Under the pieces are notes generated by a model. That model had not been told where the DNA came from. It searched no databases and saw only the letters and a program-made list of their open reading frames with translations. The position numbers were made by a program, and so were the translations under genes. 64,000 bases of DNA. Source: Diadema setosum. Its lineage: Eukaryota; Echinodermata; Echinoidea; Diadematoida; Diadematidae. Each line of letters starts with the position of its first letter. The stretch's first letter is position 1. This document shows, piece by piece, positions 22,518 through 34,921 of the stretch. The stretch is taken from the NCBI RefSeq assembly GCF_964275005.1, contig NC_092705.1, forward strand, positions 23,557,480 through 23,621,479, read 5' to 3'.

Positions 22518-25299
22518 TTAAGGTCCTAGTTTCGAGTCCGTTGACAGGAGTGCTCGTGCCCGCAGACAACCACTCTGCTCTCATTGCCTTGCCCTTCTTC
22601 AGAGTGGCTATCTTTGTGGCCTTGTGTAGTAAACCAAAAAAAAAAAAGAACAAAGAACAAACCCCAAAACCAACAAAAACAATAACACGCAGACACGACG
22701 TCGTGCAGGCGCGCGCGAGGACTTGCTGTATGCATTTACACACACGTTCAATCTTGTTGCAAGAAACCGAAGGAATTTCATTGTTTTCCCCATTTTTTTC
22801 CCTTGCACAATAAATATAAATCACACATAATAATAACCATGGTCCCGCTCACACAATACATGTACTACAAACATGCCAATAGAATGCATTGCATACGCTG
22901 TTTGCAGATATATCATAGTGCATGGGAATATACGCTTTTAGCTGTATTAAACTCGATGCAATGTTACGCTTACCTCTAGAACATGGGTGATACAAGACGA
23001 ACAGTAAAGTCTGCCTGAGGCTTGCACGATGTAGCAACAGCAAATGCATACAAATTAGGTTCCAATTATTCGGATGTGTTTTAGTAGGATACGTTCGCAA
23101 GCCGACCTTATTTCATGTTTATAAGGAATAGAGAGATAATAACGCTGAACGCATGGGGCCTATGGGTATAACCATGATAACGCATGAGCAACCTTCGCAA
23201 ACACACTCCTAATGTGCCTTATTTGAAAGTTCTTCACTTGTCTTTCATAATTTTTCCCGAAATGCTCTAACTTAAATTTATTTGTTTTTCTTTTTGTTTT
23301 AAATTAGCACGATTCATCCTTACCGGTTCTACCTCAAGTTTTACTAAAAAGAATTGCTCTGCAGTCTTTTTTTTTTTTCTCTTCGTTTCTTTCCTTTTCT
23401 ATTTTCTTCCTGATGTTCTCACTGTTATGATTTATGTGTCAAGAGAACAATTTCAGAAGCCCGAGTGAGCATCATGAATCAAGTCTGGCGACTGCATTAG
23501 CCGAGTCATTTCAAATTCAGACATTCAATTCGCATCTATCTGCCCAACTTCATCATTCCATGGCTTCTAGCAGGAAGATGGCTTCCCACCTCCCTCGCTG
23601 CTCCTAGGTATATAGAGACAACTGGAGTGAATACAAGTCCCCTGTCAGTGTACAATAGGCGTATTTTGGGGCGAACTTATATACTTTTCTTTCATAATTG
23701 TCTTTGCATTGAAACTGTACAATGCGGTGCATATTATGCTTCATTGGGTTCTTTGGATCCGAATGTGAATGGAAGTTATCGTAAACATTCACGGATTTAA
23801 ATAGTTTTATGAATGTTTCTAATTCATGTACACCTTGTCCTAAAAGCATTCGTTGGCGTAAAATATGTTTGAGCGAATATTTGCCACTTCTCATGTTTTA
23901 TTAATGTATTTGGCAGGATGAAAACAAAAACAAACAAAGTCTTGATGGATTGTAACAAACAGGTAAAACATCGCAGCTTCTTATTGAGTTAGGTGTATAT
24001 CGAAGAACTGGACATAAATAAATGGAGCCAACTACGATAATTCACATTTAAGTCGAATCTTCGGTTGCTCGTAACTCTATCACTTACGACTATGATATTG
24101 AAGCACATTTTGATGCCTTGTTCATTATGGGTTGAAAAGCTGAGACTTCATATACATTGTAAAACCAGTATTAGATGTAAGGAGATGAATGCAATCTTTG
24201 CAGCGCGGGCCTAATTTCGAATATTCCACGCTGCAGCTACAGTCGGTGATACGGCGTTTAAAAAAGAAAGAAAAAAAAAAGACAGAAAAAAAAAAGAGGG
24301 GGAGGTGTCATTTACAGATGAGCGTTGGTGAGACAGTAAGAGGGCTTTGCAATAGAGGAGAATGCACTTATACAACATGCAGCTCTAATGCAGATAGATG
24401 TCCTCAGCCCACACAGTGGATTTCTTCGGCTGTACTGTAAAAAAGAAAGCAGATCTGTTTTAAAGGTCAAGACTGCCCGGAGAGGGTCAAGTTTACAGAC
24501 GGACCTCGATTGTCAGTGAGACCCCGATGGTCAGTCAGACATCTCCCGAAGGTTACATAATTTTCTGGCATGCCCATAGACAGGCTATTATACAGTCAGT
24601 CTATGCACTGTGAACATGCCCGTGTTCTCCTTGTGTGTCTGTGTGGTGATTTTTTATGACTTTTGGTGATTTGCACATGTCTTTTGGTGATTTTGTTCTG
24701 CTGGGACCTGGCAGCGCTGTCTATGTACCATCACTGCAATTCAAGGAGATGAATATCTGTGACTTCATGCTGTCATGAGTGAATTTCGATGTATGATTTT
24801 TCTTCTTTTCATCTGTTTTTTTTTTTTCGAAAAAAAAATGAGGAGAAATCGCTATGGTCACAATCGGTCATAAAGTATTATCATTAAAAGTATTTATTCT
24901 TCGATGTAAAAGTGTATCATGTAGAGTTTAATACATAATGATTGCTAAAATACAGTGCATACATTACAACGACTATTATCTATCGTTATACCTAAAAGAA
25001 CTAGAAAAAGCATCACACGGACTTAGTTCAAATTTCTTTAATTATATACGTCAGCGTTTGTATACACCTGAGACCATCGCAATAGTTTGATATGGCACGA
25101 TGGTCACGAAGGAAGCGTGACATAAAGTTTACAGTGGAATCTTACCCACGGTCTGATTCCCTTTGCTCAAGGGGTCTAAACAACAGTCACAGATAATTGG
25201 AAGGTCCGAGGATACCGACCTTGGAGACCCTTGGAATGATGTAGACATGTTGTGAATCGTGTTTTCCTCTGCTGACTGTCCTTCTAATAGTATAGTATA

Positions 25300-25766
25300 G
25301 GGCTCACACCCATAAATATTTCCCCATAGGGATGTGTGTTAAAAATCAAATTTCAAAAAATTCTGTAAAACAGCTGGGAGAAATGAGGTGTTTCAGCTTC
25401 ACTAACCTGGATAAGTTAGATATACCCTTTCATCCATCAAATTCTCAGGGTGGATAATTCAGTTCAAATTCTGTCCAGGGGTCCGCAAAGCCAGACTACG
25501 AGTTCTTATCACTCAAAAAATCACCCATTTTCCGTACACGTACCCAATGAAATATAGTCCCCTCAAATTCCACCAGAAAAGCTTTCATCTTCCAACCAAA
25601 ATGTAATTTGTAGAGGAATTCATACTCAATATCTACAGCTATTCAGTTTTTTGCCAAACTACATTATTGATTTTTAATCAATTTTTTTCTTCATTTATTT
25701 TGGTATCTTTGGTACGAATTTGTGAAGGGGCCTGGGGCATTCCCTTGTATTTACGGGTGTGAGCCC
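25300..25766. mobile_element. Inverted-repeat element with GGGCTCACACCC ends
   Basis: GGGCTCACACCCATAAATA at the left and TATTTACGGGTGTGAGCCC at the right (one mismatch). TATAGTATA and TGTAGTATA lie just outside, possibly a 9-base target repeat, though the flank is itself repetitive. No coding frame. Confidence 0.75.
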
Positions 25767-25863
25767 TGTAGTATAGTATAGTTTAGATAGTGACTTGATC
25801 AATAATGTCGATAAAAGTTGATAGTCATACAGAAGGGTGCTTGTGTAAATGACATGTTAACAC

Positions 25864-26130
25864 GGGTTACAGCTCGTTATTCCGAAGGTTCGTTATTCCG
25901 AAGGCTCTTTATTCCTAAGATTCGTTATTCCGAAGGTTCATTGTTCCGAATTTCATTTTCGGATTAACCAATCTTTGGAATAACGCCACAAATTTTCGGA
26001 TTAACGACACCTTTTTCATTTTCGGATTAACGAACCTCTAGGTATAGGGAATTTGCGTGTTTCGGATTAACGACCCTTCGGAATAACGAACCTTCGGAAT
26101 AGCGAACCTTCGGAATAACGAACAGCACCC
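25864..26130. mobile_element. hAT-like MITE built from TTCGTTATTCCGAAGG units
   Basis: Bounded by exact 8-base direct repeats GTTAACAC (25856-25863 and 26131-26138). Its ends, GGGTTACAG and the inverse of GGGTGCTG, are followed by three or four tandem TTCGTTATTCCGAAGG-type units on each side in opposite orientation. The 8-bp duplication is typical of hAT elements. A degenerate relative lies at about 26310-26545. Confidence 0.8.
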
Positions 26131-26309
26131 GTTAACACGTACAACACCTGATTGTGTTGTTTGTGTTGACCCTGTACTCGCAGTATAGGCTATTGTTCTA
26201 GTTCAGGCATAAGCCATGTTGTAACCTAGAGGGGCATTTCATGTATATTTGTTCCAAAAAAAAGAAAAGAAAAAGAAATGAAAAACAAAAAACAAAAAAA
26301 AAAAACACA

Positions 26310-26545
26310 TTTACGTGTTGTTCGTTAATCGGAACATTTTGAGGATGTATAATTACAAAAGGTTCGTCCTTCCCAAAGTGAAATAATCAAGGTTTGTTAA
26401 TCCGAAATTGGGGGGGGGGGGGTGATGTGCATACTAATAACCATTCGGTTTCCGGTTTTTGGATTTGTTTTTGGATTAACGAACCTCCAGACTGACGATC
26501 ATTTTGTCCGTTGACGAACCTTCGTAATAACGAATTGTATAACCG
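26310..26545. mobile_element. Degenerate relative of the TTCGTTATTCCGAAGG element
   Basis: GTTCGTTAATCGGAAC, GGATTAACGAACCTCC and GACGAACCTTCGTAATAACG are diverged units in opposite orientations. The centre is interrupted by a 13-base G run (26410-26422). Confidence 0.6.
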
Positions 26546-26639
26546 CTGAACAAAAAGAGGTACCTTACCTCTTTCCTGTATACCACAGCCTCACCTGATA
26601 AACAGACCTATGTGCGCTCACTCACGTTGTATCTTTTAA

Positions 26640-27286
26640 AGGAGAATCCAGTCCAGTTATAAGTTAGACTGATATTAAAGAAAGAGTACAATATTCCGAG
26701 TTCAGTGGTAAGATTTTGATCGAAATCGGGTGAAAAATAAGGAAGTTGTGGCATGTTAAAGTTTCGCAATTTTTTTTTTTAGGAAACAGTTCTTGAACGG
26801 TCCATATGAATATGCAAATGGCAAAGTGAGCATTTCATCCCCTCTCAACTTGCCATATAGTTTGTTCATAAGATTTTGACATTTCAAGTTTTTCATTCAA
26901 GCGCAATTTTGCCAGAGGCTTAAATCCTGATACATTGTATTTCTTACTGATCACTATTCTAAACTTATTTAACCGGGAATAACATCATGCTTCAGACTTT
27001 ATTGACAGAAACTTTGAATTTTCGTCTTTTTTTTCTTTTCTTTTTTTGTGTGTGTGTACATAGTGAATGGAAAATTGTGAGGTTATGACAGGGTCAGCTC
27101 ACTCATTTGCGTATTCATATCCACTGTACAAGAACCGTTTTGCAGGAATTAGCAAAACATCAAAATTTCACACATAACTTCCTCATTTTTCATCCAATTT
27201 CAGTCACATTTTTTTTTGAACTCTTAAGATTTTACTCTTTTTTTAATCAGACTATTAATTTTTTTTTTTTGGACTTGATTTCCCCT
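26640..27286. mobile_element. TTAA-bounded foldback element, family C
   Basis: TTAA at 26636-26639 and 27287-27290. The ends are AGGAGAATCCAGTCC and the inverse of AGGGGAAATC. AAATTGCGAAACTTTAAC-type strings recur in inverse orientation on each arm. No transposase frame. Confidence 0.7.
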
Positions 27287-27714
27287 TTAAGTTCAATATG
27301 ATAAAAGAATGGTTGGGTTACGTGGCCTCGCAGTAAAACACGAAGCAGTTATGACACTCGAAGCAGAGGCAGTTAAAAAAAGAAAAAAAAAAAAAAAAAA
27401 AGCAACGGCATGGACACAAACTCACGCCTAATTATCCGGCCATGAGTTTGGGCGCCATGATAGAGGTCAACCGTAGAAGTAGTTGCCCGATTTATGTGCA
27501 ATATCGTTATTGTTGGTGCTAGGGGCTATTTATCAAATGCCAATTCTAGGACGAGTACAAACTTAGAACGTATAGATGATAGAATCAGAATCAGACATTC
27601 CTTTCATTAGTCCTGATTAGTAAATTTTGTTATTTTTCTTTAGTTTTATGTTTTACGACGTCCTTTATGTTTTGAAGTTTGCGTTTGCCTGCACTTTGTA
27701 TTATATAGTACTAT

Positions 27715-27790
27715 CATTATTATCATTATTATCATTATTATTATTATAATTATTATTATTATTATTATTATTATGTTATTATCATTATTT
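27715..27790. repeat. (ATT)n microsatellite
   Basis: ATT and ATC triplets, 25 or so units. Confidence 0.95.
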
Positions 27791-28697
27791 ATTTGACATT
27801 TGCAAAACAATACAAGTGATACAGATAAACAAAAAAGCAAAATACAAGTATACAAGTTGTCAGACTCATATTTTATGTGGGGGGGGGGGGGGTGTTGAGA
27901 GTGGGTGAGGTTGTACAAGATAATCTCTTTCAAAGGATCATTTCCTCTAATTGAAGCCCAATAATATCCAACGAGCTAACATTCAACTCTCAAGAAACAG
28001 CTACTTATATCTGCCATGCGTAAAATTTGATACATGGTTAAATGGAGCACGGTACGGCATCCCTGATAGTATATTAGCATCGCAAGAAAATGCCTGTTGG
28101 AAACAAATGATTTCGATATAATGCATCATGTTCTGTGTCTGAGGGCATTTAGGATGGGACTCATTATGGGTAGCTATGTTACCTTGAGTACTTCCCTTTC
28201 CACTCCCAAAAATAAAATGCCAAAGCAAATGGGGCAAGACAAAGTGCACCCCCCCCCCCCTCTCATGGGCGTTAATCATGGGTAACATTCGCGAGGACAA
28301 CAATCCCTTTTATCACACCGCAGACTGGATTTGAAATTATCAGATGAGAAACAGTATGATAGAGAGAAGACTCTTTTTAGATTCAGATAAAATCGCACCC
28401 TGGGGTTTAGCAGCCCTTAAAAATGTAGAGCCTGACGAAGGTTGACATTAAGTGGACGATTAATCTTGTTATCTCATAACTCAGTCTGCTTCATCGACTA
28501 GACTGTCTCCGCTGATTACCGATTGCCTGGAAGACAAACGAGTCGAACATTATAGAATATACCTGCACAATCCGCATTTAGCCCTTAGTGCATCGCATTA
28601 TGTATATCATGTCTTCGACTACTAACGTTGCATAATGACTACATTTCCTTAACTGACAATTCAAGGATATTCATCTAGAGCAATTGCAGACTGCGAA

Positions 28698-28700
28698 ATG

Positions 28701-28775
<75 letters not shown>
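28698..28775. repeat. (ATA)n microsatellite
   Basis: ATA triplets with two ATG interruptions. Confidence 0.95.
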
Positions 28776-28776
<1 letters not shown>

Positions 28777-28845
28777 TAAATGAGCAACCAGTTGATTCGT
28801 TACGTCGAGTGCATTACATCGCTTTGCAGATCGGAAAGATATTAA

Positions 28846-29447
28846 AGGGAGATTCTGGACCAGAACTTAGTCTAATAAGAAAGAATTACATACGTCATGA
28901 CCAGAAAAGCGAAATCTAATCAAATCGGATAAAAATTAAGGAAGTTATAAAATTATGAAGTTTCGCTAATTTTCATACAACACTTCTTAACTCTCTGCAT
29001 GCATGCCACATTTATTTCTCGTCCATATGTATTTAAGTTAAATTTGTACACATGTGATAGTTTGACACAAAAAGGATTGAAGTAATATATCTGTAATACC
29101 AATCATTATTTTGAATTCATTCAAGGATTATTCAGGAAAAATTCAAAGTTATTCAGATATAAAATCATATTTTACACTCTTTTAGGAGTAAAATTCAATT
29201 CCCGTCATCTTTTTTTTTTTAATGATCAATGAAAAAGAGAGGTAATAACACAATAAACTCACTCACAAGTGCATTCATTTCACTGTTTAAGAACTATTCT
29301 GCAAAAATTAGCGAAAGTGCAAGTCCATTATATTCCTAGTTTTATCAGATTTTATTAACATTTTCACCTTCTAATTATGAAATCATGCTCGGGTCTTTCC
29401 AGCATGTTCAGATTGAATAATCATTTACTGGTCCGTAAATCTCCTTT
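28846..29447. mobile_element. TTAA-type foldback element, family C
   Basis: TTAA at 28842-28845, then AGGGAGATTCTGGACC. The right end GGTCCGTAAATCTCCTTT is its near inverse, followed by TGTA in place of TTAA. Shares GAAGTT...AAGTTTCGC with the element at 26640. Confidence 0.65.
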
Positions 29448-29699
29448 TGTATAGATACTAGTCTTTTTTTTTTTATTATGTTATCATCACATTTCATTTC
29501 AGCATGGTTGAATGTTAAGTCACCTACGCTACCCAACTCTGATGACAAATTCATATTTTTTTAATAACCATTTGTCATCAATTAGCTTATAAAATACAAA
29601 TAACATCATTCTACTGAATTTATCCCACTGTATTTTCATTAATGTTGTTTTTGTTGTTGCCTTCTATTGGATGAGGAGGAAATGTTTTGATGATTGAAA

Positions 29700-30490
29700 G
29701 CCTGGAGCCACGTAGATCAAATATTAGAGGGCATGATTTATAACCAAACCTTCATCATTTATATTTAATCTCCTCAAGGGTATTGTATATATCCAAACTC
29801 CCTGAACAAAACGGGAAAAGCTGCAGTTTTTAAAGTCAACAACCTTCCTTTTCTGAATGACTGTAGACCAATATTTATTTTGCCCAACGTACATAAAATC
29901 TTGGGAAAATTAATCATAATTTTATATTTTTTTCCTTGTAAATAACCTAGTTATGTAAAAAGAGTTTATATTTAGAAAGGGATATTCCACTGACCGGGGC
30001 CCCGTTTTATCAAAAGACAAAATCGATTTCAAATTTCCTTTTACCACACAGGCTGCCATAGACTTACAGTTGAAATTAACTATATGATCAATTTAAACTC
30101 TTCATAAAACAGGGCCCTGGTATTATAACTGAAACTTATTAGATGAATTTCTGAATCATTTGTAAATGAAAAATATTTGAATAGAATATTCTTCTAATTT
30201 ATAAGTTAAAAAGATATGGCGTTCGTGGTTTAGCGTTTTAATGAATTATTTACTATTCATCTGCTGGGAGGCAAAATTCATTTCGAATCTTCTAAATCCC
30301 CGACATCTAATATTGTATGTGGCGTTCCCAGGGGATCAAACCTTGGTCTGTATCTTTTTCCGTCTTTCATATTATGTACGACATGATCCTCCAGAACTCC
30401 CAAATTTATTCTTTTTTTTTTTTTTTTTTGCAGATGATATTTATATTTTCCTCCCCCAACAAAGCTTTAAATCGTACAGATTAGAATTTT
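29700..30490 (+). mobile_element. LINE remnant with reverse transcriptase motifs, plus strand
   Basis: 29740-29925 reads KPSSFIFNLLKGYCIYPNSL and then AVFKVNN and LNDCRPIFILPNVHKILGKLI, the entry part of a LINE reverse transcriptase. After a nested element, 30212-30240 reads KRYGVRGLA, 30320-30350 reads CGVPRGSNLG and 30430-30455 reads FADDIYIFL, the catalytic aspartate motif. It has several stops and frame changes and a T-run expansion just before FADD. Probably CR1/jockey assemblage; inactive. Confidence 0.85.
29994..30120. mobile_element. GGGCCC-type MITE nested in the LINE
   Basis: CCGGGGCCCCGTTTTATCAA at the left and the inverse of CCAGGGCCCTGTTTTATGAA at the right. It separates two parts of the LINE reading. 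Related pieces lie at 54828, 60891 and 63154. Confidence 0.75.
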
Positions 30491-31744
30491 AATCTCGGTA
30501 ATGGACAAAATTTCGTTATAGCTTCAATACGTGCACTTAACCGTCCTTCGTTTCTACAACAAATTTTATACATTTTAAGCATATTTTTGTAGAAATCAGT
30601 AAATGTACTGATTATGATGGTAGTTTCCATTGATTGCCTCTGATTGAACTTAGATCAATTAAATTCTTAGTGATTACAATTTATCCCAACTTAAAGGGAT
30701 CGTACAGTTTTGGTTGAGACCTATGTGAGGGAGTGGTTCGATGTTTGGCGTTGTTGTTGTGTGTTATTGTTGGTTGATACGTGGTAAGGCACGTGGGTCC
30801 CCACAGGTCTCGCACTGGACTAAGGCACACAACACGTCAGGACACACCAGCTTCCGTTCGACATCATGCCTCTGTTAACAGCAAGCAGAGAGGTCACTTT
30901 ATTAAAGTGTACCAACTGTATCAACTGTATTACATAACCCAATATCAACGATCCACACAAGCTAATCAATAACATATACACAGTACCATATAAAGCAGGC
31001 ACAATATTAAGATACGTCCCAACATTACTACGGAGTCTTCATGTCTTTCATAACCTCCCACGTTAAGGATTGAACTGCAATGTACTATGAGATTTATATA
31101 TGAGAAATCTGTGATAGGTCAGACTAACTACAAGGTGTACTGTACCTTACACAAGTGTACCCTGGCTTAATTCAATAATAGTTATATTTATGCACATTTA
31201 AAACAACTGGAATTCTTTAAAGGAAAGAATGCTGCCTCATCTGGTACACTTCCATCAAACTTCTTCTTTACTGCGTGGCCTCTAAATAGTCACCATCGAC
31301 ACTACGTAAGCACATCGCTAGCCCACTCGTTCTACGTAGCCTACAGTTAATTAGCCGAACTAACTCACATCGCTTTTTACACTGAGGCCATTATACTACC
31401 CAAGTGATACTGTAGCACATTGACCATAACCTACACAAACATTACGAGACATCAAGTAATGCGATACAAGAGTTCTCTCTACTAATGAAAACCTCGGCTG
31501 AATTACAGTACATCATATTGTGCCTTTACTACTTTGCACATCTGTTTTGATCAACTTCGATCCTTCTCAACTCTTTCACCATAAATGCATTACAAATGTT
31601 GCATAGGTAGGTTGCTTTAATCAAAGACCATCAACTCAGCATCGTATCACACTAGGCGCCCCATACTACGCAGCACCATAATAGAGTACACGGATCACGC
31701 GCTAAACGCCCTATACCATTACACAGCGCTACAATATTATCGAT

Positions 31745-32110
31745 GATGACTGGAGGGGGAGGGAACATACCGAATGTTCCATCCGAAGGGTTTGAAATGC
31801 TATTGAGGGAGGTTATAAGTCCCGAGACGAAGTCGAGGGACTGATAGCCTCCCGAAATAGCATTTCAAACCCTAAGGGTGGAACGTTGGTACATGTTCCC
31901 GACAACAAAAGTCATCATCTGTTATATTATATGGGTTAGTCAAATACGTCAACGTCAACCACCAGCACAACCATTACAACGCACTCGATCGCTCGCGCAG
32001 AGCCAAATTCACTGTGCGCGCGCGGGTCCTTCTGTCATTTGTTACGTGAAAATGTTTTTCCATTTGACTGTGTTTAGCCAATCACTAACCGGTATTTGAC
32101 TTACCCATGT
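31745..32110. mobile_element. GATGATGACTGG foldback family, copy 1
   Basis: Begins GATGATGACTGGAGGGG and contains a hairpin (31775-31900) whose apex is CCCGAGACGAAGTCGAGGG (31821-31839). It continues into TATGGGTTAGTCAAATAC and its inverse GTATTTGACTTACCCAT (32091-32107). A second copy lies inverted at 52866-53296. Confidence 0.7.
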
Positions 32111-32255
32111 AATATAATACACTGTTCAATACCGTGATTGGTCACGTACACAAACCTACGCAGGTATGCAGTCCTTGCATTGTACTACTGCACTACGAAT
32201 ACATTGTGCGTACAAGACTGCGACAGCCGCATTTAACTACACCATGTATACCAGG

Positions 32256-32430
32256 GCTGCCAACTCTCACTCATTGAGAGTGAGACTCACTCATTTTGGT
32301 CCTTTCTCACTCTAAAACTTTATTTCATTTGCATGCATTTCTATTGATCTCACTCATTTTGACTCCGAAATTATAGCATTGGCCTATGGGAGTCTCACTC
32401 TCAAGTAGTTTCCAATGTTGGCAGCGCTGA
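32256..32430. mobile_element. MITE with CAGGGCTGCCAAC ends
   Basis: CAGGGCTGCCAACTCTCACT at the left and the near inverse ...TCAAG, GTTGGCAGCGCTG at the right. The interior repeats TCTCACTC in both orientations. Confidence 0.65.
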
Positions 32431-34699
32431 TGTATACGCATTCACACAAAACACACGTCAGTAGACCGACTAAACACAGGTACGCGCATACATAGGTTAC
32501 CGTGCATTCAGTGTCACTGAACAAAACCAGAGACAAATAAACGAGCTTAATTTCGGTGATGGCAAACTACTTCTCTCCATATACTATACCAGTTCAATCC
32601 TCAAAACTTATCAAAACCGTTACCAAAAGTAACAGTACAACATGACAGCATCTAAACACTTCATTTTGTGTGTAATTGTCGAGATTTTTCTTTCCATTGA
32701 CTCACCTGTTAACAGCAAGCAGAGAGGTGCCGTAGCGTAGCATCCACTCTGCTCTAAGCACGCCCTCTACAGTCAATTGTAGCCATATGTTGATTGTGTA
32801 CCCCTTACACCTACTTTCAGGTTTCTAACATTTTTTGGTGAAATAATGAGGAACCTCTTATGAAATATGAAAGAGCATGTAATTCCATGAGGAATTCAAT
32901 GTTTGTTTGATGAAAATTGGTTTTGAAATAGCTGAGATATCCAAAAAAGAGCGAGTCTAATAAAGTGACCCACACTTTATTACGATCGCTTTGTTTTACT
33001 TTGTTTTTGGATGTTTCAGCCATTCCAATTCCGATTTTCATCAAATAAACTTTGAATTCCTTTTTAAAAATGGTATGCTCTGTACTTTATCATAACTGTT
33101 TTCTTGGTATCTCGCAAAAAGTTAAAAGCCCAATTCTCATCTCCACCAATTCTGTTCCATCCCTTTAATTAACAACGAATGATAATGTCAATACTAACGA
33201 GCTCTATTTAATAATCACTCGGAATTTTACACCGATTGATAAACTTTGATCGAATCTCAAAATTTGTTTGTTATGGGTTTTGTATGTTTTGTGTGAGTGT
33301 GTGTGTGTGTGTGTCAAGCTGTGATTCTTTAACTGCAATATCATTTTGGGAAATCGTGACCCAATTTCCATTTCATTTAACCCATTCCAATTCCCTATTT
33401 CGTCTACTACAATCATTGAAAGTTGATGGTATTCATATTATTCAGACTGCAGTTTTTTTTTTTTATTATTGAAAAATACACATCTAATCGTCTTTATTAA
33501 ATTTTCACTGCAAACTCCGCAGATCATTCATACCTATCAAACGTTCATGGTGTTAGTCATCCGATTGCCATCTTGAAAATCCAAGAGTCGTCATAACCCC
33601 CAAAATGATCAATAAAAACATTATTCACCAGCTGTCTGAGATTCTGTGCTCCAAGTCTAAAACGGTGTAATAGTAAATGCTTTTCAAAGGGAACTAAATA
33701 ACATCTTCATATCCAAACGTTTTCCGACATATTGACAAACTCATACTGTGGGTAATAAACATTACTCAGAAATGACTTTATAAAAGGCCACTGAATTACA
33801 ATAAGTTTCCCACATCACACTGAAATACAGTATATAAATATTATGTCCGTATACTTCTATACTAGACCAACACCATCACAGCACCGCGTACACGTTACTT
33901 TACTCCTTCGCCCTATGCAATTGTATGCTGTTCAATCAGTTTAGTGGCAATAATCTAATTAATGTACATTATGATTGCTTGTAGCCGTCTTCTTAGTAAA
34001 GTTTTGTTTAACGAACATGATCCCCTGCATTTCTAATTTCTTTCGGAAAATTTTATTCAAAGTGTTTCCTCTGACAATGTAGCTAAAATTTGGCATTGCT
34101 ATACATCTTTACTCCAAGCGGTTTTCCTACGATTGTACTACATAATTATAATGTACAGTGTATGTTCTATGCATGTACGTAATATAATCATGTTGTTATT
34201 TTTTTATACTGCTTTGACGATGGAATGCAAAAATAAAACTGAAATAGACTGAGATGGAATACATTACACTTGGCTAGTTGTTTGTTTTAGTATGAATCAG
34301 CAATAAATTGAATAATTTTCATAACAGGATGGCAAATATTATATTGCTCATTTCTCCCACGGTACTTCAGGTCGGTTATCAAGAGTATTAAGATTAAAAG
34401 TAGGGGCTGGAGAATCAACATGATAGAAACTTCAACTATTATTGCAGTATCACAGGACCTACTTCCGTGACGTATTCGATAATGAATAATTATCACTGTA
34501 CAGCGGTGTATACAGCAACGACCTTCTACGGCTTTCTCTTCTACTGTCGAAGAACACATCTCTGTTACATGTAATATCACCCTTCCGTGAAATATTTGAC
34601 AGTTGATACCTGATAGTGAAGAAGACCAGCAGCAGCTACGTAAAGACCTATAGGATAAGAAAATACAATAATGTAAACCACGCATAGCTAATAGTATTG

Positions 34700-34921
34700 A
34701 TGGAAATGAGGGTTGGGCTTTTAGCTTTTCACGAGATACCAGGAACCAATTGCTCTGTTTTGAACATCTCAGCCATTTTAAAACCAATTTTCATCAAATA
34801 AACATTGAATTCCTCTTGGAAATTCATCTTCTTTCACATTTTATAAGAAGTTTCTCATTATCTCACCAAAAAATGCTAGAAACCTGAAGTTAGGTCTCAA
34901 CCAGAACATTACGATCCCTTT
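34700..34921. mobile_element. TTAA family A, internally deleted copy
   Basis: AAATGAGGGTTGGGCTTTTAGC (left) and CCATTTTAAAACCAATTTTC to ACGATCCCT plus TTTAAA (right) match family A parts. A 166-codon minus-strand frame (34287-34787) starts in it and is treated as chance. Confidence 0.65.

Larger units (their letters stand above)
30724..32809. mobile_element. LTR-like insertion (probable solo LTR or small LTR-kin element), fossil
   Basis: Starts TGTGAGGG and ends CCCTTACA, a TG...CA end pair with short inverse termini. It is flanked on both sides by CCTA (30720-30723 and 32810-32813), a 4-bp target repeat as in LTR elements. No gag or pol reading was recognised. It contains later DNA-element insertions (about 31745-32110 and 32256-32430) and two copies of TGTTAACAGCAAGCAGAGAG near its ends (30873, 32707). 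It is younger than the TTAA element it splits. Non-autonomous. Confidence 0.6.
30695..33164. mobile_element. TTAA family A, split by an LTR-like insertion
   Basis: TTAA at 30691-30694 and 33165-33168. The left 29 bases (AGGGATCGTACAGTTTTGG...) and the right 351 bases (TTTCAGGTTTCTAAC...CCATCCCT) together make an ordinary family A element. It is interrupted after CCTA by the 2.1 kb insertion listed next. Confidence 0.8.

Noticed and set aside
22337-22813. 158-codon plus-strand open frame
   Set aside because: The first part is the right arm of a TTAA element; the remainder has low-complexity Lys runs.
34287-34787. 166-codon minus-strand open frame
   Set aside because: Its start lies in a TTAA family A repeat, it has no recognisable domain, and the rest is AT-rich intron DNA.
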